DNA of 64,000 bases from Lysobacter arvi (GCA_031216755.1 JARUHG010000004.1:1-64000), one strand, 5' to 3'. Positions 36,292-47,926 are shown, counted from the first letter of the stretch. Numbers and translations: made by a program. The notes: generated by a model from the letters alone, not told the origin.

Positions 36292-38058
36292 GTGAGAAGC
36301 AATGCCATCAAGCACGGCCCCGCACGCGCTCCCGCACGCGCCATGCTGCGCGCCACCGGGCTGAGCGACGAAGCCATCGCCAGGCCGCTGGTCGCGGTGG
36401 TGCACACCTGGTCGGACGTCTCGCCCTGCAACTACACGCTGCGCGATCTCGCCCAGCACGTGCGCGCCGGCGTGATCGAGAACGGCGGAACGCCCATCGA
36501 ATTCAACACCATCGCGGTGACCGACGGCATCGCCATGGGTTCGGACGGCATGCGCGCGTCGCTGCCCTCGCGCGAGACCATCGCCGATTCGATCGAGCTT
36601 GCGGTGAACGGCCATTGCCTCGACGCGATGGTGCTACTCGTCGGCTGCGACAAGACGATCCCCGCCGCGGCGATGGCGGCGGCGCGGCTCGATATCCCGA
36701 CGGTGATCCTCTACGGCGGCACGATCCTGCCCGGCAAATGCGCAAGCGCATCGCAAAAACCCGCGCATTCGTCTGCCGACGCGTCAACGAAGGCGTTGAC
36801 GATCCAGGACGTGTTCGAGGCCGTCGGCGCGCATTCGGCCGGCCGCATCGACGATGCCGAACTGCACCGCATCGAATCGCACGCGTGTCCCGGCGCGGGC
36901 GCATGCGGCGGGCAATTCACGGCCAACACGATGGCGATGGTGCTGACTTTCCTCGGCCTGTCGCCGCTGCAGTTCAACGACATTCCCGCCGTGCACGCCG
37001 ACAAGCCCGCCGCCGCGCGGGCGTGCGGTGCGCTGGCGATGCAGCGTTTGCGCGACGGTGGACCGGGACCGCGCGAGATCCTCTCTCCCGCAGCGCTGCG
37101 CAACGCTGCGTGCGCGGTCTCGGCCACCGCGGGCTCGACGAACGCCGCGCTGCACCTGCTGGCGATCGCGCACGAAGCCGGCGTTGCGTTCGACCTGGAG
37201 GAGTTCGAAGCCGCCGCGCGCACGCCGGTCATCGCCGACCTCAAGCCCGGCGGGCGCTACACCGCCGCGGAGATGTTCGAGGTGGGCGGCACGGCGCTCG
37301 TCGCGCGCGAGTTGCGCGCCGCCGGGCTGATCGAGGACATCCCGACCGTCACCGGCCGCAGCTTCTTCACCGAACTCGACGACGTGCCCGTGCCGGCTCC
37401 GCAGGACGTGGTGCGTCCGGTCGCCGATCCGTTCAAGCCGCGCGGCGGCTACTCGATCCTGTACGGCGACCTCGCGCCGGAAGGTTGCATCCTCAAGCTC
37501 GCCGGGCACGGCATCGAACACTTCGAGGGCACCGCGCGCGTGTTCGATTCCGAGGAAGCCGCGTTCAATGCCGTGCAGGCGCGGCAGATCCGCGCTGGCG
37601 ACGTCGTCGTGATCCGCTTCGAAGGCCCCGCGGGCGGTCCGGGCATGCGCGAGATGCTGGCGGTCACCGCCGCACTGGTCGGACAGGGCCTGGGCAACGA
37701 TGTCGCGCTGATCACCGACGGCCGTTTCAGCGGCGCCACGCACGGCTTCATGGTCGGCCACATCTCGCCGGAGGCCGCGCGCGGCGGCCCCATCGCGAAG
37801 CTGCGCGACGGCGATCGCGTGCGCATCGACGTGAAGACGCGGCGCATCGATGTCGACGCGGACCTCGCCGCACGCGAAGCGGCCCGCATCGCGCCGCGCG
37901 TGACCACCGGCACGCTCGCCAAGTACGCGCGGCTGGTGAGTTCGGCGTCGCGAGGCGCCGTCACCGCGCCCGGCCCGCTCGACGCCGGCTCGACGAAACA
38001 CCGCGAAATTCCCGTGCTCGTCGTGCCCGACGAATCGCGCGAACTGCTTCTGGTCTGA
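36292..38058 (+). CDS. ilvD: Dihydroxy-acid dehydratase
   Basis: A 588-residue iron-sulfur enzyme that dehydrates dihydroxy acids to the 2-keto acids of valine and isoleucine synthesis. Cysteine ligands are in [16 protein letters not shown] and [32 protein letters not shown] is the C-terminal signature. It starts with GTG at 36292, with AGGAG 9-10 nt upstream, just after the attenuator terminator. It is the first structural gene of the ilv-leu run; ilvC follows 37 bp after its stop. Confidence 0.96.
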   Translation: MRSNAIKHGPARAPARAMLRATGLSDEAIARPLVAVVHTWSDVSPCNYTLRDLAQHVRAGVIENGGTPIEFNTIAVTDGIAMGSDGMRASLPSRETIADSIELAVNGHCLDAMVLLVGCDKTIPAAAMAAARLDIPTVILYGGTILPGKCASASQKPAHSSADASTKALTIQDVFEAVGAHSAGRIDDAELHRIESHACPGAGACGGQFTANTMAMVLTFLGLSPLQFNDIPAVHADKPAAARACGALAMQRLRDGGPGPREILSPAALRNAACAVSATAGSTNAALHLLAIAHEAGVAFDLEEFEAAARTPVIADLKPGGRYTAAEMFEVGGTALVARELRAAGLIEDIPTVTGRSFFTELDDVPVPAPQDVVRPVADPFKPRGGYSILYGDLAPEGCILKLAGHGIEHFEGTARVFDSEEAAFNAVQARQIRAGDVVVIRFEGPAGGPGMREMLAVTAALVGQGLGNDVALITDGRFSGATHGFMVGHISPEAARGGPIAKLRDGDRVRIDVKTRRIDVDADLAAREAARIAPRVTTGTLAKYARLVSSASRGAVTAPGPLDAGSTKHREIPVLVVPDESRELLLV

Positions 38059-38095
38059 CGAAGTGCCCCTTTCCACTCCCAACACGGACACCACC

Positions 38096-39112
38096 ATGAG
38101 CACCCAGCACAAACCCCGCGTCGCGATCGTCGGTTACGGCAGCCAAGGCCGCGCGCATGCGCTCAACCTTCGCGACAGCGGCTTCGACGTCACCATCGGC
38201 CTGCGTCCCGGCGGCCCGACCGAGATCAAGGCCAAGGCCGACGGCTTCACCGTGAAATCGCCGGCCGACGCCGTGAAGGACGCCGAGCTCGTCGCGGTGC
38301 TGACGCCGGACATGGTGCAGCCGCAGCTCTACGGCGAAGTCATCGAGCCCAACATCGCGCAGGGCGCCTGCCTGCTGTTCGCGCACGGCTTCAACGTGCA
38401 TTACGGCCAGATCACGCCGCGCGAGGACCTGGACGTCGTGCTCGTCGCGCCGAAGGGTCCGGGCGCGCTGGTGCGTCGCGAGTACGAGATCGGGCGAGGC
38501 GTGCCGTCGGTCTACGCGGTCTACCAGGACCGCAGCGGCAACGCGGAGCAGCTCGCGCTGACCTACTGCGCCGGCATCGGCGGTGCGCGCCAGAACGCGA
38601 TCCGCACCACCTTCAAGGAAGAAACCGAAACCGACCTGTTCGGCGAGCAGGCCGTGCTGTGCGGCGGCGCGACCAAGCTGGTGCAGGCCGGCTGGGAAAC
38701 GCTGGTCGAAGCCGGCTACCAGCCGGAGGTCGCGTACTACGAGTGCCTGCACGAGCTGAAGCTGATCGTCGACCTGTTCTACGAAGGCGGCATCACCCGC
38801 ATGCACGAGTTCATCAGCGAGACCGCGCAATACGGTGCGCTCACGCGCGGCACCTACGTCGTGGACGAGAACACGCGCGCGCAGATGAAGAAGATCCTCG
38901 CCGAGATCCAGGACGGCACGTTCGCGCGCCAATGGATCGCCGAATACGCCGCGGGCAACGCGAACTACAAGGCGCTCAAGCAGGGCGACCTGACCCATCC
39001 GATCGAAGCCGTCGGCAGGAAGCTTCGCGCGAACATGAAGTGGCTGTCCACCGCACCGCAGGCGTCCGCGTCCGCGGAACCCAGGCGCGAAGCGCAGACC
39101 GAGGCGGCGTGA
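38096..39112 (+). CDS. ilvC: Ketol-acid reductoisomerase
   Basis: A 338-residue class I ketol-acid reductoisomerase, NADPH-dependent, converting acetolactate to dihydroxyisovalerate. The Rossmann motif [17 protein letters not shown] is at the very N-terminus; the Mg-binding [19 protein letters not shown] and [18 protein letters not shown] are present. Compared with many family members the segment before the Rossmann fold is short, as in other xanthomonads. An alternative start lies at 38063. Its stop overlaps the ilvG start. Confidence 0.96.
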   Translation: MSTQHKPRVAIVGYGSQGRAHALNLRDSGFDVTIGLRPGGPTEIKAKADGFTVKSPADAVKDAELVAVLTPDMVQPQLYGEVIEPNIAQGACLLFAHGFNVHYGQITPREDLDVVLVAPKGPGALVRREYEIGRGVPSVYAVYQDRSGNAEQLALTYCAGIGGARQNAIRTTFKEETETDLFGEQAVLCGGATKLVQAGWETLVEAGYQPEVAYYECLHELKLIVDLFYEGGITRMHEFISETAQYGALTRGTYVVDENTRAQMKKILAEIQDGTFARQWIAEYAAGNANYKALKQGDLTHPIEAVGRKLRANMKWLSTAPQASASAEPRREAQTEAA

Positions 39113-40851
39113 TGAACGGCGCCCGCTGGCTGGTGCAGGCCCTGGCGGCCGAAGGCGTGGACACGCTCTTCGGCTATCCGGGCGGCGCGATCATGCCCTT
39201 CTACGATGCGCTGCACGGATCGCAGCTCAGGCACGTGCTGGTCCGCCACGAACAGGGCGCGGCTTTCGCGGCGAACGGGTATGCGCGGGCCAGCGGGCGC
39301 GTGGGCGTATGCGTGGCGACGTCCGGCCCGGGCGCGTCGAACCTGGTCACCGGCATCGCCGACGCGATGCTCGATTCGGTGCCGATGGTGATCATCACCG
39401 GGCAGGTCGCGACGCCGCTCATGGGCACGGACGCGTTCCAGGAACTGGACGTGTTCGGCATGACGATGCCGATCGTGAAGCACAGCTTCCTGCTGCGACG
39501 CGTCGACGACCTGCCCCACGTCGTCGCCGAGGCGTTCCGCATCGCGCGATCCGGCCGTCCCGGGCCGGTGCTGATCGACCTGCCGAAGGACGTGCAGGTC
39601 GGCGACGCATCGCATCTTCCGCAGCATGTCCCGGCGCGGATCGACGACGTCCCCGCGCCGAAGGATGCGTCGCTGCACGCCGCGCTCGCGTTGATCTCGC
39701 AGGCGAAGAAGCCCGTGATCTACGGCGGCGGCGGCATCGCGCTGGGCGATGCGGTGCAGGCGTTCCGCACGTTCGTCGACGCGACGCAGATTCCGACCGT
39801 GCTGACGCTGAAAGGACTGGGAGCGCTGCCGTCCGGCCACGCCTTGAACCTGGGCATGCTCGGCATGCACGGCAGCCGCGCGGCGAATCTGGCGGTGCAG
39901 GAAAGCGATCTGCTGATCGTCGTCGGCGCGCGCTTCGACGACCGCGCCACGGGCAAGCTGGCGGAGTTCGCGCCGAACGCGCGCGTGGTCCACATGGACC
40001 TGGACGCGTGCGAGATCGGCAAGTTGCGCCATGCGGACGCCGCGGTGTGCGGCGATATCCGCCGCACGCTGACCGCGCTCACCCTGCCCTGCGCCGCGCA
40101 TCTGCACGGCCGCCACGGCGCCGCGCGGCGCGAGTGGCGCGCGACGTGCCAGCAGCGCACGCGCGAGTTCGCCGCGCGTTACGACGCCCCGGGCGAGACC
40201 GTGTACGCGCCGGCGCTGCTGAAGCGACTGTCGGAGCTGGCGCCCGACGCGATCGTCGCCTGCGACGTCGGGCAACACCAGATGTGGGTCGCGCAGCATT
40301 GGCGATTCGCATCGCCGCGCCAGCACCTCACCAGCGGGGCGCTCGGTGCCATGGGCTTCGGCCTGCCGGCCGCCATCGGCGCGCAGATGCAGTCGCCGGG
40401 CGCGCACGTCGTGTGCGTGAGCGGCGACGGTTCGTTCCTGATGAACGTGCAGGAGCTGGCGACCCTGCGACGCTACGGCCTGCCCGTAAAGATCGTGCTG
40501 CTCGACAACCAGGCGCTGGGCATGGTGCGCCAGTGGCAGGAACTGTTCTTCGACCGGCGCTATTCCGAGATCGATCTGTCCGACAACCCCGACTTCGGCG
40601 CGATCGCGGCCGCCTTCGGCGTGCAGGCGCTGCACGTCGATCGCGCGGAATCGGTCGAGGCCGCCCTGCAGGCGCTGCTCGCCGCCGACGGCCCGGCGCT
40701 GCTCCACGTCGCGATCGACCAGGCCGCGAACGTCTGGCCGCTGGTGCCGCCCAACCACAACAACGCGCAGATGCTCGATCCGGAGCTTGAGGCCGGCGCG
40801 TCGAACCAGACCACCCCCACCGAGGATCCCCGCCATGCGATACCAGCTTGA
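39112..40851 (+). CDS. ilvG: Acetolactate synthase, large subunit
   Basis: A 579-residue thiamine-diphosphate enzyme that condenses pyruvate with pyruvate or 2-ketobutyrate. It has the N-terminal TLFGYPGGAIMPFYDAL with the catalytic Glu in VRHEQGAAFAANGYAR, the FAD region, and the ThDP motif GDGSFLMNVQELATLRRYGLPVKIVLLDN. It starts on TGATG overlapping the ilvC stop and overlaps the small subunit gene by 17 bp. The small partner is encoded immediately downstream, so the pair forms one holoenzyme. Confidence 0.95.
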   Translation: MNGARWLVQALAAEGVDTLFGYPGGAIMPFYDALHGSQLRHVLVRHEQGAAFAANGYARASGRVGVCVATSGPGASNLVTGIADAMLDSVPMVIITGQVATPLMGTDAFQELDVFGMTMPIVKHSFLLRRVDDLPHVVAEAFRIARSGRPGPVLIDLPKDVQVGDASHLPQHVPARIDDVPAPKDASLHAALALISQAKKPVIYGGGGIALGDAVQAFRTFVDATQIPTVLTLKGLGALPSGHALNLGMLGMHGSRAANLAVQESDLLIVVGARFDDRATGKLAEFAPNARVVHMDLDACEIGKLRHADAAVCGDIRRTLTALTLPCAAHLHGRHGAARREWRATCQQRTREFAARYDAPGETVYAPALLKRLSELAPDAIVACDVGQHQMWVAQHWRFASPRQHLTSGALGAMGFGLPAAIGAQMQSPGAHVVCVSGDGSFLMNVQELATLRRYGLPVKIVLLDNQALGMVRQWQELFFDRRYSEIDLSDNPDFGAIAAAFGVQALHVDRAESVEAALQALLAADGPALLHVAIDQAANVWPLVPPNHNNAQMLDPELEAGASNQTTPTEDPRHAIPA

Positions 40852-41071
40852 TCTCACGCTCCGTCAGGCCGAAGGCGCGCTGTCGCGGGTACTGGGCGCC
40901 GCCGAACGCCGCGGCTTCCGTCCGCTGGCCGTCGACGGCGAAGCGCAGTCCGACGGCGACCGCTGGCACCTGCGCCTGACCGTCGAAGGCGAACGCGACG
41001 AGGCGAACCTGCAGCACCAGCTCGAAAAGCTCTACGACTGCCTGGCCGTGGAGGTGTCGCCATGTCGGTGA
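40835..41071 (+). CDS. ilvM: Acetolactate synthase small subunit, ACT-type
   Basis: A 78-residue protein with a single ACT-like fold (YQLDLTLRQAEGALSRVLGAAERRGF... LRLTVEGERDEANLQHQLEKLYDCLAVEV), the size of IlvM rather than the longer IlvH/IlvN. It is the expected regulatory partner of the large subunit upstream. The ATG at 40835 has GAGG upstream and lies inside the ilvG end. It overlaps the following aminotransferase gene by 10 bp. Confidence 0.88.
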   Translation: MRYQLDLTLRQAEGALSRVLGAAERRGFRPLAVDGEAQSDGDRWHLRLTVEGERDEANLQHQLEKLYDCLAVEVSPCR

Positions 41072-42018
41072 TCGCACCCGAGGCCCTCGCCTCGCGACAA
41101 CCCGCGGGCAAGCCCATCGAACTGCGCGACGAAGCGCGCCGTCCGGGCATGCCGTTGCTGTGGTTCGACGGCGAACTCCTGAGCGCCGACACGCCGCAAG
41201 CGCCGCTGACCACGCATGCGATGCATTACGGCACCGGCGTGTTCGAAGGCATCCGAAGCTACGCCACGCGCGACGGTGCGGCCGTGTTCCGCCTGCCCGA
41301 ACACCTGGAGCGCATGCGCAAGGGCGCCGACCTGCTCGGCATCGGGTTCGATGTCGAGGGCGCCTTCGAGGCGACGCTGCAGACGCTGCGCGCGAACGGC
41401 CATCGCGACGCGTACATCCGCCCACTGACGTGGCTTGGCAACGGCGCCGACGGCGTCACCGTCGGCCTCGACGTGCCCGGCCTGAGCCAGCATTTCATGG
41501 TGGTGACGCTGCCCACCGTGGTGCACCTCAACGGCAAACGCTCGCGTTTGACGGTTTCGCCGTGGAAGCGCAATCCGGCATCGTCCCTGCCGCCGTTGAA
41601 ACTGTGCGGCGCGTACATCAACTCGATCCTCGCCAAGCGCGAATCGCGCCTGCGCGGCTTCGACGAGGCGTTGTTCGTGGACGACGACGGCCATGTCGTG
41701 GAATGCACGGGCGCCAACGTGTTCATGGTGCGCGGCGGCGACGTCACGGCGGTGTCGCATCGCGACGCGCTGCCGGGCATCACGCGCGATACGGTGATCG
41801 CGCTGAGCGGCGCGCAGTCGCGGCCGGTCACGCATCACGAACTGCTGGACGCGGACGAGGTGTTCGTCTGCGGAACCGCGGCCGAGATCGCGCCGATCAG
41901 TGCGCTCGACCGGCGCGAGTTCGGCGACAACCCGGTCACGCGCGAACTGCAGGCGCTCTACGGGCGCGTGGTCCGCGGCGAAGAGCCCGCCTATGCACAC
42001 TGGCTGACGGCCGTCTGA
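41062..42018 (+). CDS. ilvE: Branched-chain amino acid aminotransferase
   Basis: A 318-residue class IV PLP aminotransferase performing the last step of valine, isoleucine and leucine synthesis. It shows MHYGTGVFEGIRSY, the PLP lysine in LPPLKLCGAYINSILAKRE, EALFVDDDGHVVECTGANVFMVRGG and VFVCGTAAEIAPI. GGAGG precedes the ATG. Position between ilvM and ilvA supports the branched-chain role over D-amino-acid transaminase or aminodeoxychorismate lyase. Confidence 0.94.
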   Translation: MSVIAPEALASRQPAGKPIELRDEARRPGMPLLWFDGELLSADTPQAPLTTHAMHYGTGVFEGIRSYATRDGAAVFRLPEHLERMRKGADLLGIGFDVEGAFEATLQTLRANGHRDAYIRPLTWLGNGADGVTVGLDVPGLSQHFMVVTLPTVVHLNGKRSRLTVSPWKRNPASSLPPLKLCGAYINSILAKRESRLRGFDEALFVDDDGHVVECTGANVFMVRGGDVTAVSHRDALPGITRDTVIALSGAQSRPVTHHELLDADEVFVCGTAAEIAPISALDRREFGDNPVTRELQALYGRVVRGEEPAYAHWLTAV

Positions 42019-42019
42019 C

Positions 42020-43108
42020 ATGGACGGCGACGTAGCCACCGACGTACGCGTCACCGCCGCCGACGTGCTGGCGGCGCAGGCACGCCTGCGCCGCTACCTT
42101 CCGCCCACGCCGCTGCATCACGCAGAACGCTTCGGCTGCTGGCTCAAGCTGGAGAACCTGCAGCGCACCGGTTCGTACAAGGTGCGCGGCGCGCTCAACG
42201 CGCTGCTCGCCGGGCGCGAGCGCGGCGATCATCGCCCGGTCATCGCCGCCTCCGCCGGAAACCATGCGCAGGGCCTGGCGTGGGCCGCGTATCGGCTGGG
42301 CGTCAACGCCATCACCGTCATGCCGCGCAACGCGCCGGAGACGAAAGTCGCAGGCGTGTCGCATTGGGGCGCAACGGTGCGCCTGCACGGCGACACCTAC
42401 GACGAAGCCAAGGCGTTCGCGGCCGAACTCGCCGAACAGAACGGCTATCGCGTGCTGTCGGCCTTCGACGACCCGGACGTGATCGCCGGCCAAGGGACGG
42501 TCGGCCTGGAGCTTGCCGCACTGGCGCCGGACGTCGTGCTCGTGCCGATCGGCGGCGGCGGCCTCGCGTCGGGCGTCGCACTGGCGCTGAAATCCCAGGG
42601 CATCCGCGTCGTGGGCGCGCAGGTCGAAGGCGTCGATTCGATGCTTCGTGCCCTGCGCGGCGACCGGACGCCGCGCGATCCCGTCGCGACGCTCGCCGAC
42701 GGCGTACGCGTCAAGGAGCCCGGACGCCTCACGCAGCGCCTGCTTTCCGATCTGCTCGACGACGTCATCGTCGTGCGCGAAGCCGAACTGCGCGAGACCC
42801 TCGTGCGCCTGGCGCTGGAGGAACACGTCATCGCCGAGGGCGCCGGCGCGCTCGCGCTCGCCGCCGGCCGCCGCGTCGCCGGCAAGCGCAAATGCGCGGT
42901 CGTCTCCGGCGGCAATGTCGATGCGGTCGTACTCGCGCAACTGCTCTCCGACGTGCGCCCCCGCGCGCCGCGCCGTCCGCGCCGTCGCCATCGCGACGCA
43001 ATGCCTGCGCCCGCGCTGGAGCCGGCCATCGCGACGCTCAGTCCCGCCTTTTCATCCAAGCCGCGCGTGGTTGCCCGTGCGCGCGACCACGAGGAGCTCA
43101 CCGCATGA
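42020..43108 (+). CDS. ilvA: Threonine dehydratase (short, no ACT domain)
   Basis: A 362-residue fold-type II PLP enzyme that deaminates threonine to 2-ketobutyrate, the entry to isoleucine. The PLP lysine is in [16 protein letters not shown], the phosphate loop in [14 protein letters not shown], and the C-terminal [14 protein letters not shown] is typical. Unlike classical IlvA it lacks the 150-residue C-terminal ACT regulatory part; instead the last 45-50 residues are an Arg/Pro/Ala-rich tail of no recognised fold. It starts 1 nt after the ilvE stop and overlaps leuA by 4 bp. Confidence 0.9.
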   Translation: MDGDVATDVRVTAADVLAAQARLRRYLPPTPLHHAERFGCWLKLENLQRTGSYKVRGALNALLAGRERGDHRPVIAASAGNHAQGLAWAAYRLGVNAITVMPRNAPETKVAGVSHWGATVRLHGDTYDEAKAFAAELAEQNGYRVLSAFDDPDVIAGQGTVGLELAALAPDVVLVPIGGGGLASGVALALKSQGIRVVGAQVEGVDSMLRALRGDRTPRDPVATLADGVRVKEPGRLTQRLLSDLLDDVIVVREAELRETLVRLALEEHVIAEGAGALALAAGRRVAGKRKCAVVSGGNVDAVVLAQLLSDVRPRAPRRPRRRHRDAMPAPALEPAIATLSPAFSSKPRVVARARDHEELTA

Positions 43109-44682
43109 ACGACCCCGCTGCCCGAGTACGCATCTTCGACACCAGCCTGCGCGACGGCGAACAGTCGCCCGGCTGCAGCATGACCGCGCCGCAGAAGCTC
43201 CGCTTCGCGCATGCGCTCGCCGAGCTCGGCGTGGACGTGATCGAAGCGGGTTTCCCGGCCAGTTCGGACGCCGACATGGACGCCGTGCGCGCCATCGCGC
43301 GCGACGTGCGCGGCGCGACCGTCGCCACGCTGGCGCGTTGCCACGTCGGCGACATCGAAGCCTGCGCCCGTGCGCTGGAAGGCAGCGTCCACCCGCGCAT
43401 CCACGTGTTCATTTCCACCAGTCCGCTGCACCGCGAACACAAGCTCGGCCTGAGCCGGGAGCAGGTGGTCGAACGCGCCGTGATGGCCGTCGAGCTGGCG
43501 AAACGGCATGTCGACGATGTGGAGTTCTCCGCCGAAGACGCGCTGCGCACCGAGCCGGATTTCCTCGCGCAGGTCTGCATCGCCGCGGTCAACGCCGGCG
43601 CGCGCACGCTCAACATTCCCGACACGGTCGGCTACACGACGCCCAGCGAGATCCGTGCGCTGTTCGAGTATCTGCGTGCATCCGTGCTCGAATCGGGCGT
43701 ACGCGGCGCGAGCGACGCGGTGTTCAGCGCGCACTGCCACAACGACCTCGGGCTCGCGGTGGCGAACTCGCTGGCGGCGATCGAAGGCGGTGCGCGCCAG
43801 GTCGAGTGCACCATCAACGGCATCGGCGAACGCGCCGGCAACTGCGCGCTGGAAGAACTGGTGATGGCGTTGCGCGTGCGCGGCGAGTACTACGGCGCGC
43901 ACACGCGCATCGATACGCGGCGGCTGGTGCCGACGTCGCGGCTGCTGTCGCGCATCACCGGCATGGCGGTCCAGCGCAACAAGGCCGTGGTCGGCCAGAA
44001 CGCGTTCGCGCACGAGTCCGGCATCCATCAGCACGGCATGCTCAAGCATCGCGGGACGTACGAGATCATGCGCCCCGAAGACGTGGGCTGGGCGCAGTCG
44101 CAGATGGTCATGGGTCGCCACAGTGGCCGCGCCGCCTTGAGCGATCGCCTGCAGGCGCTCGGCTTCGCGTTGCCCGAAGCGCAGCTCAATGCGGTCTTCG
44201 CGGGATTCAAGTCGCTCGCCGAGAAGAAGCGCGAGGTGTTCGACGCCGACCTGGAAGCCCTGGTGCTGGGCGCCGACGCGCGCGCCGTTCGCGGTCATCG
44301 GCTCACACGCTTCCACGTCAGCACGGGCGTCGCGCAGGACAGCCTGCCGACCGCGAGCGTCCAACTGGTCGATGCCGACGGCGCTTCGGTGAGCGAAGCC
44401 GCGGTCGGCGACGGACCGGTGCATGCGCTGTTCGCCGCGCTGGCACGTGCGACCGGCATCGCACTGGAAGTCGACAGCTACCAGGTATCGAGCGTCACCA
44501 CCGGCGACGATGCGCAAGGGCAGGCGCAGGTGATCGCACGCGTGGACGGTCGCGAGTTCACCGGCTCCGGCACCAGCACCGACATCCTCGAAGCCAGCGC
44601 ATTGGCGTGGCTCGACATCGCCAACCGGCTGCAGCGCACGCGCGCCCAGACGGCCGATGCGCGCGCCGCCGCGATCGCCTGA
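43105..44682 (+). CDS. leuA: 2-Isopropylmalate synthase
   Basis: A 525-residue enzyme condensing acetyl-CoA and 2-ketoisovalerate, the first committed step to leucine. It begins [18 protein letters not shown]; the metal-binding [16 protein letters not shown] and [19 protein letters not shown] are present, followed by the C-terminal LeuA regulatory dimer domain (about 400-515) that binds leucine. It overlaps ilvA (ATGA) and is followed by leuC after 28 bp. Confidence 0.97.
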   Translation: MNDPAARVRIFDTSLRDGEQSPGCSMTAPQKLRFAHALAELGVDVIEAGFPASSDADMDAVRAIARDVRGATVATLARCHVGDIEACARALEGSVHPRIHVFISTSPLHREHKLGLSREQVVERAVMAVELAKRHVDDVEFSAEDALRTEPDFLAQVCIAAVNAGARTLNIPDTVGYTTPSEIRALFEYLRASVLESGVRGASDAVFSAHCHNDLGLAVANSLAAIEGGARQVECTINGIGERAGNCALEELVMALRVRGEYYGAHTRIDTRRLVPTSRLLSRITGMAVQRNKAVVGQNAFAHESGIHQHGMLKHRGTYEIMRPEDVGWAQSQMVMGRHSGRAALSDRLQALGFALPEAQLNAVFAGFKSLAEKKREVFDADLEALVLGADARAVRGHRLTRFHVSTGVAQDSLPTASVQLVDADGASVSEAAVGDGPVHALFAALARATGIALEVDSYQVSSVTTGDDAQGQAQVIARVDGREFTGSGTSTDILEASALAWLDIANRLQRTRAQTADARAAAIA

Positions 44683-44710
44683 ACGTCCCGTCTCCAACGA
44701 AACCAAGTCA

Positions 44711-46171
44711 ATGACGAGCCAACCGAAAACCCTGTTCGACAAACTCTGGGACGCCCACGTCGTCACGCCTGAAACCGACGCGGCGCCGGCCATCCTCTAC
44801 ATCGACCTGCACCTTATCCACGAGGTCACCTCGCCACAGGCGTTCGCCGAACTGGACGCGCGCGGCCTGCCGGTGCGGCGCCCGGATCGCACCAAGGGCA
44901 CGCTCGACCATTCCACGCCGACGCTGCCGCCGACGGCCGACGGTCGACGCCCATACGTGAACGACGAAGCGCGCACGCAGGTGGACACGCTGCGCGCGAA
45001 CTGCGCGCGGTTCGGCGTCGAACTGTTCGATTACGACAGCCCGCAGCGCGGCATCGTGCACGTGATGGGACCCGAGCTCGGCCTGACGCAGCCGGGACAG
45101 ACCATCGTGTGCGGCGACAGCCACACCGCCACGCACGGTGCGTTCGGCGCGCTCGCGTTCGGCATCGGCACCAGCGAGGTGGGCCACGTGCTCGCCACGC
45201 AATGCCTGCTGCAGCGCAAGCCGAAGACGCTGGCGATCACCGTCGAGGGCGAACTCCCGCCGGGCGTCGGCGCCAAGGATCTGATCCTGCACGTGATCGG
45301 CGTGATCGGCGTCAACGGCGGTACGGGCCACGTGATCGAGTACCGCGGCAGCGCGATCCGCTCGCTGTCGATGGAGCAGCGCATGACGGTGTGCAACATG
45401 TCGATCGAGGCCGGCGCGCGTGCGGGCCTGATCGCGCCGGACGCGATCACCTTCGAGTATCTGCGCGGGCGCCCGCGCGTGCCGCAAGGCGAGGCGTTCG
45501 ATGCCGCGGTCGCGCAGTGGACGACGCTGCGCACCGACGAAGGCGCGGCGTTCGATCGCGAAGTGCGCATCGACGCGCGCGACATCCGGCCGACCGTCAC
45601 CTGGGGCACGCACCCGGGGCAGGTCGCGGCGATCTCCGCGCAGGTGCCGGGTAGCGCCGACGCCGACGACACCAAGGCGCGCGACTACATGGGCTGGGCC
45701 GCGAATGATGCGATCGCCGGCCGCGCGGTGGACGTGGTATTCGTCGGTAGTTGCACGAATTCGCGGCTCTCGGACTTGCGCGAAGCCGCCGCCGTGCTGC
45801 GTGACCGTCGCGTGCATCCGCGCGTGCGCATGCTCGTCGTGCCGGGTTCGGAACAGGTCAAGCGCGATGCCGAACGCGAAGGCATCGCCGACGTCGTCCG
45901 CGCCGCGGGCGCGGAATGGCGCGAGCCGGGTTGTTCGATGTGCATCGCGATGAACGGCGACATCGTCGCGCCGGGGCAGCTGGCCGTCTCGACGAGCAAC
46001 CGCAACTTCGAGGGACGCCAGGGCAAGGGCGCGCGCACGGTACTCGCCTCCCCGGCCACCGCGGCCGCGTGCGCGGTCGCGGGCGAGATCACCGATCCGC
46101 GTCCCTACCTGACCTCTGTTCTCGCCGCCGAAACCGCGCCGCATGCCGGCACCGAACTGGAGACCGCGTGA
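44711..46171 (+). CDS. leuC: 3-Isopropylmalate dehydratase, large subunit
   Basis: A 486-residue aconitase-superfamily subunit carrying a 4Fe-4S cluster. Cysteine ligands are seen in [13 protein letters not shown] and [34 protein letters not shown] and the N-terminal [13 protein letters not shown] are standard. The ATG at 44711 was chosen because it matches the family N-terminus. Its stop overlaps the leuD start (TGATG). Confidence 0.97.
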   Translation: MTSQPKTLFDKLWDAHVVTPETDAAPAILYIDLHLIHEVTSPQAFAELDARGLPVRRPDRTKGTLDHSTPTLPPTADGRRPYVNDEARTQVDTLRANCARFGVELFDYDSPQRGIVHVMGPELGLTQPGQTIVCGDSHTATHGAFGALAFGIGTSEVGHVLATQCLLQRKPKTLAITVEGELPPGVGAKDLILHVIGVIGVNGGTGHVIEYRGSAIRSLSMEQRMTVCNMSIEAGARAGLIAPDAITFEYLRGRPRVPQGEAFDAAVAQWTTLRTDEGAAFDREVRIDARDIRPTVTWGTHPGQVAAISAQVPGSADADDTKARDYMGWAANDAIAGRAVDVVFVGSCTNSRLSDLREAAAVLRDRRVHPRVRMLVVPGSEQVKRDAEREGIADVVRAAGAEWREPGCSMCIAMNGDIVAPGQLAVSTSNRNFEGRQGKGARTVLASPATAAACAVAGEITDPRPYLTSVLAAETAPHAGTELETA

Positions 46172-46770
46172 TGCAGCCGCTGACCGAAATCGTGTCGCGC
46201 ACCGTGGTGCTGCGCGAACGCAACATCGACACCGACCAGATCATCCCCGCCCGCTTCCTCACCACGACCGAGCGCAAGGGGCTGGGAAAGCATGCGTTCA
46301 ACGACTGGCGCACGCGCCCGGACGGCTCGCCGGATCCGCATTTCCCGTTCAACCGCGCGGAGAACATCGGCGCGCGCATCCTCGTCGCGGGGCGCAACTT
46401 CGGCTGCGGTTCCTCGCGCGAACACGCGCCGTGGGCGCTCACCGACCTCGGCCTGCGCGCCGTGATCAGCGCGCAGATCGCCGACATCTTCCGCAGCAAT
46501 GCGCTCAAGAACGGGCTGCTGCCGATCGTGCTCGACGAGACCATCGTCGACGAACTGCTGGCGCAGCCCGGCGTCGAGCTGCGCATCGACGTCGCGCGCC
46601 GCAGCGTGACGCTGCCGGATGGACGCGTCGCGCAGTTCCCGCTGGATGCGTTCGCGCAGACGTGCCTGCTCGAGGGCGTCGACCAGCTCGGCTACCTGCT
46701 GAAGCAGGCCGACGCGATTTCCCGCTACGAACAACAACGCCAGTCCCAGGAGCTCCGCCATGCAAGCTGA
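46171..46770 (+). CDS. leuD: 3-Isopropylmalate dehydratase, small subunit
   Basis: A 199-residue swivelling-domain subunit pairing with LeuC. The substrate motif [17 protein letters not shown] is present after [13 protein letters not shown]. It starts in the leuC stop and overlaps leuB by 11 bp, so translational coupling is likely through the leu part of the operon. Confidence 0.97.
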   Translation: MQPLTEIVSRTVVLRERNIDTDQIIPARFLTTTERKGLGKHAFNDWRTRPDGSPDPHFPFNRAENIGARILVAGRNFGCGSSREHAPWALTDLGLRAVISAQIADIFRSNALKNGLLPIVLDETIVDELLAQPGVELRIDVARRSVTLPDGRVAQFPLDAFAQTCLLEGVDQLGYLLKQADAISRYEQQRQSQELRHAS

Positions 46771-47848
46771 GATCGTCGTTCTGCCGGGCGACGGCATCGG
46801 CCCGGAAGTCACCGCCGCCGCCGTGCAGGTGCTGCGTGCGGTGGGCCAACGTTACGGGCACGAATTCCGTTTCACGCACGAACTCATCGGTGGCGCGGCC
46901 ATCGATGCCACGGGCGAGCCGCTGCCGGCGCGCACGCTCGACGCCGCCCGCCGCGCCGACGCCGTGCTGCTCGGCGCCGTGGGCGGACCCAAGTGGTCCG
47001 ATCCCGGTGCGAAGGTGCGGCCGGAGCAGGGTTTGCTCGCGATCCGCAAGGCGCTGGGGCTGTACGCGAACCTGCGCCCGGTGAAGCCGCATGCGGCGGC
47101 GCTCGGCGCCTCGCCGATCAAGCCGCATCTGCTCACCGGCGTGGATCTGGTGGTCGTGCGCGAGCTCACCGGCGGCGTGTATTTCGGCCAGAAACAACGC
47201 AGCGCGAGCGCCGCCAGCGACCTGTGCGAGTACAGCGTCGAGGAGATCGAACGCGTGGTGCGCCGCGCCTGCACGCTCGCGCGCAGCCGACGCGGCCACG
47301 TCACGTCGGTGGACAAGGCCAACGTGCTGGAAACCTCGCGGCTGTGGCGCGAAGTCGCCACGCGCGTGGTGCGCGACGAGTTCCCGGACGTGACGCTGGA
47401 GCACCAGCTCGTCGATTCGATGGCGATGCACCTGCTCTCGCGGCCGCGTGAGTACGACGTCATCGTGACCGAGAACATGTTCGGCGACATCCTCACCGAC
47501 GAGGCGTCGATGCTGGCCGGATCGCTCGGGCTGCTGCCGTCGGCGTCGCTCGGCGAGGGACGCGTGGGACTTTACGAGCCGATCCACGGTTCGGCGCCGG
47601 ACATCGCCGGGCGCGGCATCGCCAATCCGTACGCGACGATCCTCAGCGCCGCGATGCTGCTCCGGCATTCGCTGGGGCTGGAAGCCGAAGCGCGCTGCGT
47701 CGACAAGGCGGTGGATGCGGCTCTGTCGGCGGGAGTGTTCACCGCGGACCTGGCGCCCGGCGGCCGCGGCGTCTCCACGCAGGCGGCCATGGCCGCAGTG
47801 CTGGAGCAGCTCGAACTGGAGTGCCAGCCGGTGGTGATGCGCGACTGA
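46760..47848 (+). CDS. leuB: 3-Isopropylmalate dehydrogenase
   Basis: A 362-residue NAD-dependent dehydrogenase oxidising 3-isopropylmalate in leucine synthesis. It begins [15 protein letters not shown], has [10 protein letters not shown], the lysine motif in [13 protein letters not shown] and [34 protein letters not shown] with metal-binding aspartates. The frame overlaps leuD. It is the last gene of the ilv-leu run; no U-tailed terminator is visible in the 78 bp after it. Confidence 0.97.
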   Translation: MQAEIVVLPGDGIGPEVTAAAVQVLRAVGQRYGHEFRFTHELIGGAAIDATGEPLPARTLDAARRADAVLLGAVGGPKWSDPGAKVRPEQGLLAIRKALGLYANLRPVKPHAAALGASPIKPHLLTGVDLVVVRELTGGVYFGQKQRSASAASDLCEYSVEEIERVVRRACTLARSRRGHVTSVDKANVLETSRLWREVATRVVRDEFPDVTLEHQLVDSMAMHLLSRPREYDVIVTENMFGDILTDEASMLAGSLGLLPSASLGEGRVGLYEPIHGSAPDIAGRGIANPYATILSAAMLLRHSLGLEAEARCVDKAVDAALSAGVFTADLAPGGRGVSTQAAMAAVLEQLELECQPVVMRD

Positions 47849-47926
47849 GACGGCCTGCGCGGTTCGGCGACACTGGGCCAGGGTCGCATTGCCGGCTTCA
47901 CGTGCTTCGGGCTAGCGTGGGCGCCC

